From Hofstenia miamia (Eukaryota; Xenacoelomorpha; Acoela), in assembly GCA_004352715.1 (NCBI GenBank), contig SCFE01000011.1, positions 1,638,326 to 1,702,325 of the forward strand: a stretch of 64,000 bases of DNA, in the 5' to 3' direction. Shown one piece after another: positions 22,401 through 33,572 of this stretch. The notes under the pieces are model-generated. The model was given only the letters and a program-made list of their open reading frames with translations, had not been told where the DNA came from and ran no database searches. Both the position numbers and the translations under genes were made by a program. The first letter of the stretch is position 1; every line of letters begins with the position of its first letter.

Positions 22401-23057
22401 TGCGGTAAAAAACTAAATATATTTACAATAGACTACACTTTATATATTTTAATATTGCATGCTCTTAAAATAAGTTCAATGATATCATGCTTAGTTGTTT
22501 ATTCAATAATTGATCTTTGTTTGATTGTTTAATTATTAATGCCTCTCCTATTTTATGATGTTCTGATCTTAGTTGGATGTAAAAATTTTCTTCTCTTAGT
22601 TGATGTTTGTGCATAAAAATTTCAGATTTTAGGTGCCCATTCATATGTTCCTTAATTCTTGTACCCAGATGTCGCTTTGTTTCCCCGACGTATGATTTTT
22701 CACAATCNATAGACCGGTTTCGTTTATATAAAACATCATCAGTACAAATATGCGGTAAAAAACTAAATATATTTACAATAGACTACACTTTATATATTTT
22801 AATATTGCATGCTCTTAAAATAAGTTCAATGATATCATGCTTAGTTGTTTATTCAATAATTGATCTTTGTTTGATTGTTTAATTATTAATGCCTCTCCTA
22901 TTTTATGATGTTCTGATCTTAGTTGGATGTAAAAATTTTCTTCTCTTAGTTGATGTTTGTGCATAAAAATTTCAGATTTTAGGTGCCCATTCATATGTTC
23001 CTTAATTCTTGTACCCAGATGTCGCTTTGTTTCCCCGACGTATGATTTTTCACAATC
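22359..23057. repeat. 349-bp direct duplication separated by a single N
   Basis: 22359-22707 and 22709-23057 read the same by eye, at an offset of 350 with one N at 22708. A perfect copy on each side of one N is typical of two overlapping contig ends joined without merging. Confidence 0.9.
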
Positions 23058-23078
23058 ATCACATTTGTATATATAAAC
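22815..23078 (-). pseudogene. Penelope-like GIY-YIG endonuclease fragment
   Basis: An 88-codon open frame including the stop, with YIYKCDDCEKSYVGET at its start (GIY-like plus the CX2C typical of Penelope endonucleases and the YVGET block), RIKEH about 10 residues later, and GEALIIKQ and LLNKQLS near the end. The catalytic Arg of RIKEH is present. It lacks the upstream RT, beginning right at the endonuclease domain where it meets the inverted terminal repeat. A shorter duplicate of the same frame (22465-22707) is probably an assembly artefact. Confidence 0.8.
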
Positions 23079-23135
23079 TGATGATGTTTTATATAAACGA
23101 AACCGGTCTATCCTTTTCTTAGCGTCTATGCTAAA
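23078..23135 (+). ncRNA. Inverted copy of the hammerhead-like motif
   Basis: CTGATGA (23078-23084), stem II GTTT/AAAC, then GAAACCGGTC (23099-23108) and the CTTAGCGTCTATGCTA segment. It matches the 22338 motif on the opposite strand. The bases 5' of CTGATGA differ (TATATAAA), so stem I pairing is worse and this copy may be inactive. Confidence 0.5.
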
Positions 23136-23164
23136 AATGAATATATATATATATATATATATGA

Positions 23165-23253
23165 GAAACCAAGCGACATATTGAAACTAGGATCAAAGAA
23201 CATCTTAGAGGGCATTTAAAAAGTGAAATATATTTGAAGCAGCACTACCAATG
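23165..23253 (+). pseudogene. Second Penelope GIY-YIG fragment, opposite strand
   Basis: Straight after the TA run the + strand reads ETKRHIETRIKEHLRGHLKS, the same endonuclease region as the - strand fragment but diverged. It lacks the upstream YVG and soon loses its frame. This shows two Penelope copies abutting head to head at a TA microsatellite. Confidence 0.7.
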
Positions 23254-24278
23254 AATTTATGCACAGCAGGCCTTAGCATGACTTGTGCGGTGGTCTATCT
23301 ACTGAAAACGAATATGCTATTAAATAATCAACAAAGTACTATCAATTTACTGAAAATTTTAAGTGTTGGTAAGGAAGAATTTAAAAACTTTTAAAAAATT
23401 TTTTTAGCATTTTCTTACCAATATATGGAAACACATTCGTCAAGAGATGCTTCAATACTCAAAGGTTTCTAAGTTTCTTAGGAGACTTGGAGAGATAGTT
23501 CATAAATGGTGGCAAAATGTTTCGTATTTTTGAAGTCAAGAAGGATAGCTTAGGCTTATGTCGCACAATCAGATAAATATATTTCTTAAATAAGATTTTT
23601 TAAGTTGGAACATAAATACCAATTTACATTAGCTCTTAATTACTGATCATTGATTGCGAGAAATACATAAATGCTAGCAGAACATTTCTAGAATGCGACA
23701 AAGCTATTCTGATGTTAAGCAAGCAATATTATAACACAGGTAGATAAATAGTTACAAGAAATTAAAGTGTCTGCAAAGAACCACTGCTAAAAAATCGTCG
23801 TGGGTGGAGTGGCCGCAAATAGGAAGGCCTTCAATTTGTGGTTTGAACCAGTGTTCATTTTCTGCAGCTTGCTCAAGTAATGATATATTTGCAATTCCTC
23901 TCTCACAGCTAGTCCTGCAGTGGGCAAAATGTTCTAAACACTTATCTTAACCTTCTAGGCACAATGATTCCAAATTACGGATCAGCAATTACATGTAATT
24001 AACTATTTATTTCCTTGCTCAATGATTTGATCCGCTCAAATTTTATAGAAATGCAGTAAAAACAATGTTATTTTATGTTCAGTTTAATTAAGCAATTCAA
24101 GAATTAGTTTTGGCTGGAGCAAGAAAATCGTTACCATTTAAAGAGATTGAAGAATTAGTGAGTGATCCGGTTCTTATAGAGAATGAAAACGATCTTATTG
24201 ACATAGTTTTATAAACTTCAGATAAAGTTCATATTTTGTCTTATACGAAAGATATTGATGAAGACAATGAGATTGAAC
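23254..24278. other. No gene seen
   Basis: AT-rich sequence with no ORF or repeat I could interpret. Confidence 0.45.
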
Positions 24279-24611
24279 CAAACTTGTCAACGTGAAGACA
24301 TTTCCTAGCTTGGCTCGTCTTGGCTCGTCTCGCCTCATAAAATCTTTGAATGAGGCTCGTTTTAGCCCGGCATTTTTTAAAAATATTGTGTTCAAAGAAT
24401 TTTTACGTAACTCTTCCTATTATTTAATAAATATTTCTTAAATAAGATTATATAAAAGGCATACTGACTGCAAAAAATAAGAAAAATCTCCATAATCAAA
24501 TTAACAAGCAGAACTATAAACTTGCTTTGCTTAAAATAGGCTCGTTTTGGGCTCGTTGTATATCAAATACTGGGCTCAAGCTCAGCTCGGCTCGGCTCGT
24601 TGACAAGTCTG
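24279..24611. mobile_element. MITE family 1, copy 2 (inverted relative to copy 1)
   Basis: A 333-bp element whose sequence is the diverged reverse complement of 3517-3878, including the CGAGCC-type subterminal repeats, the central AATAAATATTTCTTAAATAAG region and the ends AACTTGTCAACG and CGTTGACAAGTCTG. Flanks GATTGAAC (24271-24278) and GATTAAAT (24612-24619) match at 6 of 8, compatible with an eroded 8-bp duplication. Confidence 0.75.
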
Positions 24612-24674
24612 GATTAAATCTCAAAAGCATATCCACCAGGGTGGTTTATAGGAACAACTGCAACAACTTCTTAC

Positions 24675-24758
24675 ATTTCCTGGACAGGTGGAGTCAAACC
24701 TTTTCTTTACGGCATTAACATAAGCTTTCGCTTCGGCAAACATTCCTCGAAGTTCGTA
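24675..24758 (-). CDS. Candidate 84-nt internal exon, unidentified
   Basis: On the - strand an acceptor TTTTGCAG precedes 28 open codons (beginning YELRGMFAEAKAYVNAV, ending FDSTCPGN), and a donor AAT|GTAAGA follows. Only phase 0 is open throughout. Codon use is less AT-biased than the flanks, which favours real coding. The protein is too short to identify. It is on the same strand as the PAN/TSP1-like exons upstream and might belong to that gene, but the phases require other exons between. Confidence 0.35.
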
Positions 24759-24818
24759 CTGCAAAATCAGTTGTAACATTACCTGCAAATGATGAAGCAA
24801 AGGAAAGAGTTCTACCAA

Positions 24819-26340
24819 GATCTATTAGTGCCATATGCAAAATAGTTAATTCTAGTATGAGATGGTATGTTGACAGGGAAGAGAAAATTTGAATAAATAT
24901 AAATGTTAATATTATAGAAAACGAATTTCGAAGTAAACATCAGTTGCTATGCCTGAAGATGAATATGTAGATGCCTGCTAGGTTAGCAAGAATACTGTAG
25001 ATATTTTGAGATAAAGAGATACATTAGGTGTTGTCAACCAAAAAGATCATTCAAAATTGATTCTATTATTATTTGTCTTTATTAAGGTAAGCTATAAAAG
25101 TCCTCAAAAAAATTTCCAAGAGGCTTTTTTGCTTCTGAAAAAAGTTTTAAAAATTTTGATGATTATTTTACAAGAGCTTTCTAATTGAGAAGATTTCGAA
25201 AAAAATGTTTTGTTTCAGGTAGTGTTCTTTTCATTCAAGCCAATAAATTTCCCCTACACCCTGATGAATAATTAAAAAACAAAAGAGAAAATCGTATGAT
25301 TATAATTTTTGAAAAATTTAGAAATATTTTGCAATATTTTTTATTTATTATTTGCTTTGTAAGGGGACTACCTTTGTTGGCTAAGTGTGACTCAATTCAA
25401 AGGATTTGTTCCACAAATTGGGATAGAAATCTAATATTATTCATCAATGTTTTTTTAAGTTTAGAAACAATCTCAGCTCATGGCAGACCAGTGTAATGCA
25501 AACGCAACTGAAATGTTATTCTCTTCTGATCAATGACTTATTTAGAAAATGAAGGTTAATTAACTGCTAAAAATATATTAAAATTGTAAGATTTTATAAC
25601 AGAATGCAATCTGTTGTCTCTGCAGTGGATGTAATGTTGTGATCATAACTCACTAATCTGCATTTTGGTGGTCTGTGAGTATTTTTTGGATTTGCTGAAA
25701 GAGGCTGCATTAAATTTAATAGTTCTTGTATTAGCCAGCAAAACTGCATTTATGAATTCACACTACAGTTGGCAATTATACCATCCTCAGAAGATAGTCT
25801 TAGCAGTTGCGTCGAAGTAATAATTCCTAAGAAACCAAAATACTGTTCATGTTTTGTCCTTTATGTTCTGAATCTCATGTATTTATGCTTTCTACCACAC
25901 TCTAAGTAAATGCTGAAAATTGCATTTGTATTGATTTTGACAAAACGTTTTTGAATGAAATTCATGGTGGGTCAGTTAGATTCGTTTTGTTAATGTGATG
26001 CATTCCTATAAAATCTATAGCAAGAAGCGAATTTTATCTCGGAATTTTAATGATAATTAATTTTCAGTAGGGTTTTCATGGCTTCCACAAAAGCTAAAAA
26101 ATGTCATTAAAAAAAATTTCTAGTTAACTCTATTACAAGTACCACTATGTAGTTTGACGTGATTTTAATAAAATTTTAATTCTTAGCTAACACAAAATCA
26201 CAAACTTGCAAATAGGTTAAGTTTTCTAAACACAATTACCAAATTTTAGTTTTGGACAACTTCAGAATTATCTTAAAATTTATTATTTTTTATGTAATTT
26301 TGAATACAGAATTTTAAAAATATCAAACGCATAAATTCTT
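24819..26340. other. AT-rich, no gene seen
   Basis: Presumably intronic or intergenic. No recognisable repeat or ORF. Confidence 0.4.
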
Positions 26341-26342
26341 AC

Positions 26343-26500
26343 CTATGACTTGAAAAATTGTACGATTATATAGTTGCATGAACCCATTTTCAGCTCGAGT
26401 TTGATTGAAATGACTGCTTCCACTACAAGGACGTCCACCATGGAAACTCATTCTCTTGCATTCTCGAGTTTTAGTTCTAAACATTGGACTTTCCAACATC
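26343..26500 (-). CDS. Candidate thrombospondin type-1-like exon
   Basis: The - strand frame reads RTKTRECKRMSFHGGRPCSG, matching the TSP1 repeat pattern RxRxC...GGxxCxG. The exon ends at a strong donor, ATAG|GTAAGA (exon end 26343), leaving phase 1. The acceptor side is uncertain; the upstream half of a TSP1 repeat (the WSxWSxC part) is not in this exon. TSP1 repeats are extracellular adhesion modules stabilised by disulphides. Later expected cysteines are not visible, so the assignment is tentative. Confidence 0.4.
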
Positions 26501-28507
26501 TCTTGAATTTTACAAATTTACTATGCTAGAATTTTTTCATTCTTAAAACGAATATATTTAATCCATACTCTATATTTACTGATAATCAATTTCAAATATA
26601 TTGAATATTGTCTTGTCTAAATAAAAGTTGGTAAGTGGCATTTTTGGTTTCTTGAATATCGATTTTTTGTATTACTTTTACCCGTGTTTATGAAATGGAA
26701 CATAATTTCATTCAATTTACACCCTAAATAATCCTAGGGACGGTACATAGCCCACATTGTCAACTTACATTGTTCGCAAGCACATCTCTTTCCTAAACAA
26801 CGACTATATCCAATATATATATTTAATGATTTCCTCAATTTAAGTTTAAAAAACAATATATTGCCATTTGAAAAAAAATGTGTTTATTTCAAACACGTGT
26901 GTCGGACTTAAAAATATGTTTTTCTTCCAACTTTTATGGATCAGAGTTTTTCAAATATTTAGAACGTTTTCGAAAGCTAATTCTGAAATAGCTATTCTAT
27001 TAGAAAATGAATAAAATTAATGATTATTAATTAGGGGCGGCCTTAGTTTCGTCATTTAAAAAATGAATTTAATATTCTGACGAACTAGAATGATAAGCTA
27101 TATTTCGACAATTCAAAAAGTCATACCTTAATTTGAATGATGCTCTTTCAGCTAAATTGCATTTGTAAAGAATTAGTTAACTTACTCTTTTATACATTTT
27201 CACATCTATTGCTGATAACACAGTGTTTTTCTAGAATGTAAGTGACAATTTCTCTTTTTATAACACTTTTTACACAAACGTTGGTCAACCGAAAATCAAT
27301 AACTTTGTTTATTTTTGACTAAATTGATGAAAAAAATTTAAATTAATATATTCTGAAAATCCAGTTATTTTTTGCAAAAAACATTTATGATTTTAGAGTG
27401 CTTTGAATTCAATATTTTCCAGCAAAATTATCTTTAAAAATATCAAATGCTCCATACTTGATCAAATATTAGTGAGAATAATTTAATGAATAATGCGTTT
27501 TGGCATTAATCCAAGCACCATTAAGAAATAGATCTTGGCCATTAAAAAGAAATATCAATATAATTTAATGTATGAATTTTCTGATAAAATTATTTTGTGG
27601 ACATAAATATGTCATCAGCAGTTTATTGTTTCAATAAATGGTACACTTATTCCTGCAAATGACATTTTTTATCATCTACAGAGTTTGATTGATTTCTCTC
27701 TCATTAATTTTTTTCTATTTAGATTAAGGATTTCAAGTTGATGGATTTTCTTATGAATAGCTATCGCTGCAAAAAGAACTTGGACCACATTACAAAAATG
27801 TATATCAATGAAAACACTGAAATAATTTAAATTTTAAATGATGCTGACTCTGGCCATTTTGACCAAATAGTAAAATTACTCTAATCACTGATGTTAGGAA
27901 TCAATTTCATTATTCCTTGCTATAGTCTTTATGAAGAAAGTTATTACCCTTTCTCCATACTAATGAGAATTTGATGTTTATTATGTAAACACTTTAATTA
28001 ATGCATCTGATTTTTGAACGATGTGTATTTGTAGTTTTCATTCCACCTATGTACTCTAGAAAACGAAATAGTTTTAAAAAAAACTCTTTCATATTTACCA
28101 GCATAGCACAGATAATATAAAAGCATTTTAATGATAACCCAATTCTTGGAACTCCAGTTTTCAATGTGTACTTAAATCAAATTTTAGAACTTATAAACTT
28201 CAGTAATTGTTGTCGTAAATAAAATAAATGTTAACAAATTTGAATTGTTTTTCAATATTTTTCTATCAGTGCTACACATTTTGGTAGTAAAAGTAGGCCA
28301 AGTTATATAAATAGTATTCACTAAATTTAAATACACATTGCAATAATATGGAATTGCTATCATTAAAATTGTATTAGTCACGTGGCCTTCAAAAGATATC
28401 ATCGCAAATAAACCTAAGTTTCAGGAAGGTTTGACAAAGTTTGTTATGTCAGATAATTGTAGATAAGCATAGATTTCATATTCGCTATACAGTTGTTGAA
28501 TACTCAC
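26501..28507. other. AT-rich, probably intron of the - strand gene
   Basis: No ORF over 60 codons except a chance one at 28184-28402. No repeat recognised. Confidence 0.4.
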
Positions 28508-28658
28508 AGACGGCATATGTCTCTTCGTATATTTCAGTGTAATTATCAGAAATGTTTTCTAATTTTTCCTTGGTTATAAATTTCCTATCAGAATTCAATA
28601 CTATTTTCCATTCACTAAAAGGTCCCCACTCTTTCCACTGTGCGCTAGGTTGATTTTT
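28508..28658 (-). CDS. Candidate W-rich exon (TSP1-like start?)
   Basis: The - strand frame reads QWKEWGPFSEWKIV followed by about 35 residues ending EETYAV, bounded by a good donor, CT|GTGAGT (exon end 28508), and an acceptor at TTTTAGTAAG (28658) or nearby alternatives. The WxxWGPFSxW spacing resembles the WxxWxxC start of TSP1 repeats, with the Cys replaced. It lies between the PAN-like exon upstream and the TSP1-like exon downstream on the same strand. The exon leaves phase 1. Confidence 0.4.
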
Positions 28659-28679
28659 CTTACTAAAATATTTATCTTT

Positions 28680-29190
28680 ATTATTATTTAATAGCTTTAT
28701 TTAACACTGTATGTACATACATGAATATATACATATATATACAATATTTACAAATGACATATATATATATATACAAACATGAATTACACAAAGGCTAAAA
28801 TATGCTACAACTATTAATTAAAATTAACTAAAAACAAATAAAAACAAAAAAAACAAAATATTTACAGAACGCTAAAAAGTTAAATATTTTCGCCAAGAGT
28901 TTGTTTTAACTGAGTAGCCATATTTATATTGATTTGCTAGCAGGTTCTGCTTTAATAATTTCCTAAACAAATTCAGAGAGGATGCTGTTCTGACATAAGT
29001 AGGAAGAGTATTCCACATTTTTGCTGCATTCGTGATGAAGGCACCTTTCCAGTATCTATTATGGATTTTAACACTATTGATGCATTTCTTTGTACGCAGG
29101 TTGATTTTGGCATATTTACTTAAAATGCTATTTGGTATTAAATTATGTATTAATTTGTACAAATTAATATTAATTTCTCAACAAGTAAAC
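28680..29190 (-). pseudogene. 3' end of another LINE family (C-terminal fragment)
   Basis: A 96-codon frame (29162-28872) has NAAKMWNTLPTYVRTASSL, the conserved block seen after RT in CR1/Jockey-like LINEs, then FRKLLKQNLL. A ~190-bp AT-rich 3' UTR follows with TA runs, ending in an AATAAAG-containing tail near 28690. It is 5'-truncated near 29190 and is not family 1. Confidence 0.7.
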
Positions 29191-29530
29191 CCTCTTAATT
29201 TCCACAAGGACTTCATGAAATTTACAAATATTCATAAAAAATGTGCTTTTTAAGAAAAATTTGTCTTGTAATATTATACAATTAATGCAGAGAATTTCAT
29301 TCTGAAATCTGCAATTCAGTGATTAATTATTTGAAATAGTACTTTAGAAATTACATCTAACTATGAAGAAAAGAATTTCTAGTTTAATATGTAAGAGATT
29401 TATACTTAGAAAATAGCAATTTTGGAAAAACTATCTTTATTGATTCACATAGTGCAAAGTTATTTCATAATGAGAGTGGCAATGCAATCTCTCAAAACAG
29501 GCACATATTTTCATTTATACAAATCATATA

Positions 29531-29553
29531 NATATATATATATATATATATAT
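29531..29553. repeat. (TA)n microsatellite with one N
   Basis: A TA run preceded by a single unresolved base at 29531. Confidence 0.9.
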
Positions 29554-29809
29554 GTTAACAATGTGCAAATAAATTTGGTTTTTACTTATTCAATTAAGCT
29601 ATGAATTTAATGTAACAGATAGATGTTTTGAATGAATATAAATAAGCATTTATTCTAATCTAATATCACTAATTTTTTACAATAATTATAGCAATCTTGA
29701 ATGGCAACATTCAATTATATTAATATTACCATTATTTGCTTTAATTTAAAAATGCGCTTATCAAAAGCCAAAAATGTTATAGCTGTAATTTTTAATATAT
29801 AGAACATAC

Positions 29810-30268
29810 TCCTTTTAAGATTTCCAAGTTATATAATGATAATGAAGCGCACCTGTTGATATAGCAGAAAGTATCAACCATTTGATTTGAGATATAGCGT
29901 TCTTTATGTTTACAAGTAGGCTCGGTTTTTGCTTTCATCCCAATGTATATATAATTTGACGTTAGGCCAGTTTTATAGGCATTTGGAGCCGTATACCTGT
30001 CTCTATCATACATGCTGCATTCAGGAACATGAGAATTATATGTTACTGACAGACAAGTAATAGTATTAAGGCATGCGGCCAAGCATTGTCCCACTGTGAA
30101 AACTTCGTCAATGTCCTTAATTGATATTCGCTGCATTTTTGCGCCTTTTACCATTTCATTGAAATCCATCTGTCGAACAGAATTGCGTTGCATGATACAA
30201 TGTACTTCTGCTATTAAAAAAAGAATGCTGAAGTTAACCATCTTTGATTCTAAATGCGAAATATTCAA
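29810..30268 (-). CDS. PAN/apple-domain-like secreted protein, exon
   Basis: The frame starts MNISHLESKMVNFSILFLIAE; the second Met (30241) is followed by a hydrophobic run suited to a signal peptide. From about residue 33 it reads like a PAN/apple module: QRISIKDIDEVFTVGQCLAACL, then CLSVTYNSHVPECSMYDRD, the usual C...C...C...C spacing, closing with YIYIGMKA. Five more Cys or so follow. A donor GA|GTATGT falls at 29809/29810, so the exon likely ends there in phase 0; otherwise the frame stops at 29792. Alternatively the exon starts after TTTTTTTAATAG at about 30212, with the signal peptide being coincidental. PAN domains bind protein or sugar extracellularly. Confidence 0.6.
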
Positions 30269-32134
30269 TAATTCTTAGATCTCTATTTTCTGATAAAAAC
30301 AAACCAATTTGATTGTCACAAAGTTTTGGCTTATGATGGGTAGTCATTTTGGAAACACTTTGGGGCATTTAGCTTTTTCAAAATTAGTTGCCTGCTAAAC
30401 AATGTGCATATAAAAATTATTGTCAGCAACAATCTGTTGCGCCTTTACAATTAATAAACGGTCTTGCTCAAATGCTCATAGAATTTTTCCAAAGCATGTT
30501 GGGTTTTTACACATTTATTGGTAAGTGTGTCTACCTGTTATGGTGAAAATTGCAAAGAGATGCTCTTTTTCTGATATAGCTGCATTTTTGAAGTGTCAGT
30601 GGACAAGGGTACCCAAATCAGCAAAACATAGAGCCACAACCTTCCTAAAACCGCCCACTTCCCAACCAACTGTATTCGAAGCTACAGAGTATGCACATTA
30701 CAAAGAAACTTTATATGAAGATCTTTGCATGCGTTTTTTTCTGCAGATATTAATATGTTGTTTAAATGACAAAATCCAGTCCTGAAACGAGTTTACTGAA
30801 AAATATGTCGTTTCCAGTTCCCAGTAAAATCACCGAAAGAATATGTTTAATAAAAGCATATTTTTAGACATTTTTAGGGCTTATGCGCTTATTTAGCCAC
30901 GTTTTTAGAGCATTTTTTATTTCCCTAGTTATAAATGTTTCAGTTTTTTCGTAAAACCATCACAAGTTGGAAAAAAATGCAAAAAATGGGCGAATATCAA
31001 TATTCAAATATTATTCCAATATGTAACTATGGCATCAGACTTCAAGTAGAGCCTTGGCTAAGGGACTGCTCTCCCGCATTCTTAATACAACTGCTTTAAA
31101 GTATTAGTCCAAATATAATGAAACTAAGTAACAGTGAATAAATGCGCATCAGTGCCTGGTAATATATTTTACCTAAATAATATTCAATACTAATGCACTC
31201 TTTAAAGTAATTATTTCACATAAACAAAAGCATGATTAATTTATTGAACACTGCGGGCCATTGCCCACCTAACTTGTAAATGCTAGCCATGGGTCTGAAG
31301 AAGTAGATTAATCTCAGAGATACTAAAACCTATTTTCATTTATGATGCAGTTTGGATAAAATTTGGCGTAAATATCTACACATTATAGTCTAAGTTTGAG
31401 CCTGTCTGCTTCTAGGCTCTATTCTGAAATCTGCTGGTTCTATTATTGTTATAATTTCCAGAAAGGAAACATTTGGTACCTTTTATATCAATTTTGTAAT
31501 GAAATTTCCTCGGAACAACATTATCTTCTCAAGACAATTTTTTATTCAATATTTTATAGAATTGTAAGTCAAAACCTAAATCTTACCTTACTTGATTATA
31601 GTTGTTGCATACTCTACTAAACGCTTCAAAGGCTGCAAAATTGTCTGTGGCCTTTTAAGGTAAACATAAATTTAGTGAAAGCACTTTAAAAATATTTAAA
31701 TATTAATTCCAGTTTTTTTAGGGAAATTGAATTTTGCTGGAAACATTAAAGTACTTCCGCTTTATGACTTCAATCTTCAACCTGCATTACAACTATTTGT
31801 TATTCAAGATTATGTCGAAATATTTTTACTCTTGCTATGATATTCTTATATTTATGTGAACGACGCAGGAATGTGTATTTCGAAATGAAGATTTTTTTTT
31901 AAATAATTATATGTACTAATTTAAAACAGCAATAACGGAAATACTTTTGTTGATATTTGTCATTTAAATATCAAGTTATGATTTAGTTTACAGGAATGAT
32001 CATACAATAAAATACAAGACCCTTGCAAAAGTGTATCAAAATAGGAATTGAATACTAAAGCTATGTCCATAATCTGTCTTAGTAATATTCAATATTGCTG
32101 AGAGCAATATTGTGGAGAAAAATTTGCTTGAAAA
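30269..32134. other. No convincing gene
   Basis: AT-rich. ORFs at 30525-30785 and 31396-31620 show no family features. Confidence 0.4.
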
Positions 32135-32300
32135 CGGCCTAGTAAATACGTTTGGAAAATTTGGTAAATATTTGCCAAATTTTCCAAACGTACTTACTAT
32201 GGCCAAATTTTTGGAACCAATTTCAAAGAAAATTCAAAAATTTGGCACTAATTTGGAAGCTATTTTCCAAATTTTCCAAACTTGTTTACTAGTGTGGCCG
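32135..32300. mobile_element. Small foldback element with three related arms
   Basis: Arm 1 (32135-32164, CGGCCTAGTAAATACG then TTTGGAAAATTTGG) pairs with arm 2 (32175-32205) to form a near-perfect hairpin. It also pairs with arm 3 (32267-32300), which differs by an extra ACAC after CGGCC. The outer pair gives a 166-bp inverted-repeat element. Non-coding; the 99-codon ORF across it is forced by the repeats. Confidence 0.65.
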
Positions 32301-32770
32301 GAGATAGAATTGGATTTATCAAAAAACTTTTTGAAGTTTCAGAGGAATTTCCATATGCGATCAGTCATCAATAAAATGTACTTTAAGCGCATATATACGA
32401 AAATCAAATAGATATTCCAAATATACAAAATATCAACATATGCCTACATGGCTATATAATGACTGATGCTTGGAATCTGTTGTAATACATTCACCCCATG
32501 ATGCCTATCATGCGAACGTCAATGACTGTGCACTTCTTATTCTCTGGAGAGCGGGGAATTCGACCAACAAGATCTTGATCTAGCATTACTTCCACTGATT
32601 GTTCTTCCATAGAAAGCTTCACGATTGGGCTGAATATTCAAAGGGATGGTGGCATCAAACTTTGTGTTGAAAGGAGTGGTGCCATCCCTCAACAGCGTTG
32701 CTCCAAAATTGTTTGTAGCAGTAACATCATCTTCCGCTTTGGACTCTTCTCAGATATACCTGCGGCTTGA

Positions 32771-32802
32771 TTACCTTGAAGACATATAGGTCTTCAAGGT
32801 AA
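32771..32802. repeat. Perfect 13-bp inverted repeat
   Basis: TTACCTTGAAGAC, six bases, then GTCTTCAAGGTAA. A stable hairpin with no run of T after it, in a stretch with no gene I can recognise. Confidence 0.8.
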
Positions 32803-33572
32803 CAAAGCAGCAGGTATCTTTATTTTTGGTATTGCCAACTGTGGCTAAGACCGGGTACATTCTATGAAAATATTATCATTGTTCTAATTAAGAATCTGGC
32901 TCCAGAATATTAGCGAAAATTTTTGCCACCATCTGATGACGTTGCATTGTGTGATGTAATTGTGGACTTTGGTCATTGGACCGCACGACTAAATAAGTCT
33001 TTTCCATTATTCCGATACATATCAATGCAAAAAATATTTATAGTTTTTTGAACAAATTAAATCCGATTCAATAAGTATTTTGAACCAAAATATATTTTCT
33101 TCACTTAAAAGAAATTCGATTTCTTAGCACTTACAAAAATATATTTAAATATTGGAATACCGGTATAATATACTATACATGTTTTTCCATCCATTCCTCG
33201 CCACTCATAAAAAAACATTTGAAAAATCATAAATTTATTTACAAAATAATATAAAATGCACAAAAAATGATAGTCTATTATCTTTTTTAAATTGCAAATT
33301 TCCTCCACCGTTTGTTAGACTTTAAATTATCCTCTTCGTCATAACCTTCTTAATGAGAATGGTAAGAAGACATATGTAAGCCTGTTCCAAGGTAGACCTT
33401 CTGAACAATCTTCTTAATAGGATCGATATTGTTGAGATCATTAAATTATTATATTAAAATGGTAACGAATCAATGGATTCTGAATGCTATATTTAAATTC
33501 TGGTAAATAAGAAAGCTTTTTTTCAAAATTTACAAGTGCCAATTTTGTTTGAAAACATGTGGATCATCCTAA
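32803..33572. other. No gene seen
   Basis: AT-rich. A 67-codon - strand ORF at 33105-33308 has no features. Confidence 0.4.

Larger units (their letters stand above)
22338..23135 (-). mobile_element. 5'-truncated Penelope-like element with inverted terminal repeats
   Basis: Both ends carry an inverted ~57-bp repeat (TAGCATAGACGCTAAG at 22338, its complement CTTAGCGTCTATGCTA at 23118-23133). TA microsatellites lie outside both ends. Between them, on the - strand, is a GIY-YIG endonuclease frame, the C-terminal domain of Penelope-like retrotransposons. Such elements are known for inverted or direct terminal repeats and for hammerhead motifs, both seen here. RT is absent. The 349-bp interior is present twice around an N at 22708, so the true element may be only about 450 bp. 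Confidence 0.8.

Noticed and set aside
22230-22882. Two + strand ORFs ending in the same 60 residues
   Set aside because: Antisense to the Penelope endonuclease and its terminal repeat, duplicated by the suspected assembly error.
30525-30785. 86-codon ORF MCLPVMVKIAKRC...
   Set aside because: No recognisable motif, biased composition similar to flanks, no splice-site support.
32112-32411. 99-codon + strand ORF
   Set aside because: Its repetitive FGKF/FPNV composition comes from the inverted-repeat arms of the foldback element.
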